Positions 61,672 through 64,000 of a stretch of DNA of 64,000 nt are shown in pieces. The notes beneath the pieces were generated by a model. That model was not told the origin of the DNA. It did not search any database and saw nothing but the letters and a program-made list of their open reading frames with translations. The first letter of the stretch is position 1; each line of letters begins with the position of its first letter. The position numbers were made by a program, and so were the translations under genes. The DNA lies in the NCBI GenBank assembly GCA_004762125.1, contig SIHQ01000004.1, positions 171,488 to 235,487 of the forward strand. The letters run 5' to 3'. The DNA comes from Oceanospirillales bacterium. Its GTDB lineage: Bacteria; Pseudomonadota; Gammaproteobacteria; Pseudomonadales; Endozoicomonadaceae.

Positions 61672-63849
61672 TCAATCTTCCCACACTTTTCCTGTTTCAA
61701 TGACATCTATAAAACGGTTTGCAGAAAAACCGTCTGAATACAGAGAAAACTCTTTTCTTGGAACACAGTGGCCAAAGTCTTCTATAGTCTGAAGCCAGTC
61801 AGCTTCATCTCGAAGAGCTATCAAAATCTCATCCACAGTCACTTTCAGATACCCTGAAAACAACTCATGATCCAGCTCCCCACAGGTATCAACAATCCAT
61901 CCGTGATAACTGGTATCAGTGGCTATTTCAGGTACTCCATTGTTAGAAAACAACTGTGGAGCTTCAGTCAATAATGATTTAATAGATTCTAATTTACGCT
62001 TAACTTGTATACCTGCTTTTCGAAGTGTTTTCGTTCTGTATTGCCATACTTCACTTTGACTGCTTCTCAGATATGAGCTTTTAACTTCAATGACAATGAC
62101 ACTCTTGTCTCTGATGCAGACCAAATCAATCTCTCCCGGATTGCTTGTTTCTGTTACTTCAGGATGAAAACCTGTCATTACTCTAAACCCTTTAGCTTCA
62201 AATGCCTCCGCAAGGTTTGCTTCAATTCTGGAGGTTTCATCCTTCACGGCTGCTCTCGTTGACCCAAGTCTTCGCAGGTTATTAATGATGGCTGATGTAT
62301 TATCTTGATAGGTCATCATCCAGGGAAACTGAACCTGCAGCTGTCCCATTTTTAAAAAGGTACGTTCGTAGAGCCTAGGGGGTTTGTACACCGGATTCTT
62401 TTTCAATTGCTGAGCCAGCTCTACTAAATCGCTGGTCAGGAATTCATTGACAGCTTGAGCAGACTTAAAAGAGCCTTGTGGTTCTTGCTCTGATACGGTC
62501 CAGCCAACCATGCTTTTAGCTTTATCGTTAGGGGTTGACCAAGTGAACGGAAAACGATTCTGAAATCCTTGAATTAAACCTTCAAAAGCCAATCTACCTA
62601 ATGATTCAATACCACTTTCGGTTTCTTTTCGCAGCTTCTGGAACTCTAATAAATAGTCTTTCTGAAAGAAGGCTTTCATTAGCTCAAGGGATAATGCAGC
62701 GTGGAACAAGTCTACGTTCTGCCCTTCCCTGATCTCTACCTGATCACTGAAGCCGTAAACTTCTTGTACTTTAAGTTTTATAGCAATTGCCTTGATATAA
62801 GCAATGCGGTTTTCCTCTTGGTTTTCAGGTTGGCCAAACTGACGAAAGCAATGGCCGTCATCAACAAACTCTTGCAAACCACGACGCCACCAATAACCCT
62901 GCACTTTTAATAATTTTTCTCCGTCTTTACGCCACTTTTCCTTATGCTCGGTATCAATAGTAACAATCTTGAAATCAGTACCGTCCACAAATCTGAACTC
63001 TATGTCATCAGCAAAACTGTATGCGCTTGCTGTTCGAGACAAGAAACTGTCCAACTCAGCCTGAACAAAAAACAGATCCAGAAATGCCGTGTAATTTTTC
63101 ATACAGGACAAAGGAGCAGACTCTGAAGGAAATAATAAGGGAGATAAATGCCGCTGCAATGATCTGCCAAGTGACAACTCATTCAACTCTATGGCGCCAG
63201 CTTTCGAACGTTTCAATTTCTCAATCAGAATCTGGTTGATGCTCTCCCAGGCTTGCTCCTGCTCGATCTCTTCACCGTCCAGCCCAACAGGAACCTCGTC
63301 AGACATATAAGACTGAAAAGCAAAGAGACTGATATAACTGAAAAGCTCAAGAACTGTCAGTTTGGCTAGCTTTTTGTGAGCACTCTCAACTGCTTTTAGC
63401 CTGTCCCTGTGATGTCTCTGGATCGATTCACAAACCTTGACCTGATCGTCCAGTACTCCAGGAAATTGCTTCGCCAGCTCTTTTATCTCAATCCATTTTA
63501 ATGAGCCACTTTTCAAAACAATATTGGAGTAACGTATAGCCTTAAGAACCGAATCGGGTGCCAAACGCAATATGCAGGCGATGACTTCAGGAGATGATAT
63601 TTCCTCCTGAGCAAAGTAACGCGCTAAGGCAAGAATGAAGGGGTCTGATGACAAGTCACTCGCTGTTAACTTTCCCAGAAACTCTGACTGCCAGAACAGC
63701 TCTGTTCTATTCAGCGGCTTCTTGCTTGTTCGACCCGGTTTACCATCAAGGTAAGCATTCATCACTTCTTCTGCTGCCTGACTTGAAGATCTGCCACGTT
63801 GCAGAAGCTGAATAAAGCTACTGTCAAAGTAATTTAGAGTACTGCTCAA
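61672..63849 (-). CDS. 725-residue protein with PD-(D/E)xK nuclease-like domain
   Basis: I do not recognise the family as a whole. The N-terminal 500 residues are mostly helical and without motifs. Residues about 530-620 show a PD-(D/E)xK/NERD-like core: SRIEANLAEAFEAKGF, then GEIDLVCIRDKSVIVIEVKSS, i.e. the E...G-x-x-D...E-x-K constellation of restriction-type nucleases. It is the first gene of the three-gene operon that ends in the phosphorothioation-associated methyltransferase. A DNA-cleaving role in defence is the most likely reading. The promoter must lie in the 20-30 bases before a probable IS66-type end, or inside that element. Confidence 0.68.
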   Translation of the reverse strand: MSSTLNYFDSSFIQLLQRGRSSSQAAEEVMNAYLDGKPGRTSKKPLNRTELFWQSEFLGKLTASDLSSDPFILALARYFAQEEISSPEVIACILRLAPDSVLKAIRYSNIVLKSGSLKWIEIKELAKQFPGVLDDQVKVCESIQRHHRDRLKAVESAHKKLAKLTVLELFSYISLFAFQSYMSDEVPVGLDGEEIEQEQAWESINQILIEKLKRSKAGAIELNELSLGRSLQRHLSPLLFPSESAPLSCMKNYTAFLDLFFVQAELDSFLSRTASAYSFADDIEFRFVDGTDFKIVTIDTEHKEKWRKDGEKLLKVQGYWWRRGLQEFVDDGHCFRQFGQPENQEENRIAYIKAIAIKLKVQEVYGFSDQVEIREGQNVDLFHAALSLELMKAFFQKDYLLEFQKLRKETESGIESLGRLAFEGLIQGFQNRFPFTWSTPNDKAKSMVGWTVSEQEPQGSFKSAQAVNEFLTSDLVELAQQLKKNPVYKPPRLYERTFLKMGQLQVQFPWMMTYQDNTSAIINNLRRLGSTRAAVKDETSRIEANLAEAFEAKGFRVMTGFHPEVTETSNPGEIDLVCIRDKSVIVIEVKSSYLRSSQSEVWQYRTKTLRKAGIQVKRKLESIKSLLTEAPQLFSNNGVPEIATDTSYHGWIVDTCGELDHELFSGYLKVTVDEILIALRDEADWLQTIEDFGHCVPRKEFSLYSDGFSANRFIDVIETGKVWED

Positions 63850-63927
63850 AATATGTCCTTATTATGCTATTTACGTAACCGGCCATTTAAAGACGTATTC
63901 CAATCCCTGAAATCATAAACCAATCTG

Positions 63928-63949
63928 TTTCCTGACATTACTCAGGAAA
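63928..63949. repeat. Perfect inverted repeat before the last gene
   Basis: TTTCCTGA (63928-63935) and TCAGGAAA (63942-63949) are exact complements with a 6-base spacer, just upstream of the ATG at 63955. The right arm overlaps the AGGAA ribosome site, so the hairpin could hide it and lower translation. Confidence 0.5.
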
Positions 63950-63954
63950 TAACC

Positions 63955-64000
63955 ATGACCGATTCCTCCAAACGTCGTTCTGCCAATGAATGGCAACAGA
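63955..64000 (+). CDS. Partial gene, possibly IS66 accessory protein TnpA
   Basis: Only 15 codons are visible, reading MTDSSKRRSANEWQQ. The basic RR followed by a polar stretch and WQQ resembles the start of IS66-family TnpA proteins (RRxxxxWQ), a small DNA-binding protein needed for transposition. AGGAA precedes the ATG. The fragment is too short to be sure. Confidence 0.4.
   Translation, partial: MTDSSKRRSANEWQQ

Larger units (their letters stand above)
63875..64000 (+). mobile_element. Probable left end of an IS66-type insertion sequence
   Basis: The sequence from 63875 begins GTAACCGGCC; IS66-family elements begin with GTAA followed by a GC-rich stretch. About 80 bases inside, a gene starts that resembles the small accessory protein TnpA. 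Only one end is in the window, so the element cannot be confirmed here. Confidence 0.35.

Noticed and set aside
25706..64000. A second tRNA 3' end repeat (attR) or an integrase gene for the island
   Set aside because: No copy of the tRNA-Pro 3' end and no tyrosine recombinase were found by reading; a proper search is needed, so no att site is annotated.
1..64000. CRISPR array or other regularly spaced direct repeats
   Set aside because: None were seen on reading either strand; repeats found are single inverted repeats or paralogous genes.

Overview
The window looks like a piece of chromosome from a marine or host-associated gammaproteobacterium, probably Oceanospirillales-like (an Endozoicomonas relative would fit, but no species-level marker was seen). 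The housekeeping content (hrpB C-terminus, fpr, ubiX, mpl, a pyrophosphate-type phosphofructokinase, a branched-chain amino acid ABC operon, rpiA, ilvA) is gammaproteobacterial. The DNA is of middling GC, with an AT-rich patch at about 36.5-39.3 kb.

Layout. (1) 0-25.4 kb is core-like: the hrpB tail, fpr, a DedA-PAP2 fusion, an exported polysaccharide deacetylase with a cytochrome c lipoprotein, lineage-specific small proteins including a tandem paralogue broken by one in-frame TGA, ubiX-mpl, pfp, a large hybrid sensor kinase/GGDEF protein, the liv operon (interrupted by an opposing gene between livG and livF), rpiA and ilvA. (2) A tRNA-Pro(GGG) at 25.63 kb marks the edge of an accessory region running to the right end. 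(3) 25.9-44.6 kb is a DNA phosphorothioation island: a small HTH regulator with a perfect inverted repeat upstream, the restriction genes dptF-dptG-dptH on the plus strand, four further defence genes (a zinc-finger protein, a phosphorothioate-binding SBD-HNH nuclease with a premature amber codon, an AbiC-like membrane protein and a DUF262 protein), then the modification genes dndB-C-D-E on the minus strand converging on them. A TusA-like sulfur carrier diverges from dndB. (4) 44.8-48.6 kb holds an unrecognised 747-residue protein and a phytase-like esterase lipoprotein. (5) 48.7-49.0 kb is the decayed 3' end of a second copy of the phosphorothioation-associated methyltransferase gene. (6) 49.2-58.9 kb is a LysR-controlled cluster: TRAP transporter, Asp/Glu-type racemase, DegT-type PLP enzyme, HisD/HpsN-type dehydrogenase, YeiH-type exporter and a CuyA/D-cysteine desulfhydrase-type lyase. 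I read it as organosulfonate (cysteate or cysteinolate-like) catabolism. (7) 59.1-63.9 kb is a second phosphorothioation-associated operon: a putative PD-(D/E)xK nuclease protein, an M15-peptidase-like protein and the intact putative methyltransferase. The right end appears to enter an IS66-type element.

How it fits together. DndBCDE would put sulfur on the DNA backbone; no dndA cysteine desulfurase is present, so sulfur must come from a chromosomal IscS-like enzyme, perhaps through the adjacent TusA-like carrier. DptFGH would restrict unmodified DNA. The SBD-HNH gene next to it encodes the opposite type of enzyme, one that attacks sulfur-modified DNA, and it is truncated by a single stop codon, which makes sense in a cell that modifies its own DNA. 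The methyltransferase remnant and the intact methyltransferase lie on either side of the sulfonate cluster, suggesting that this metabolic module sits inside an older or recombined phosphorothioation island.
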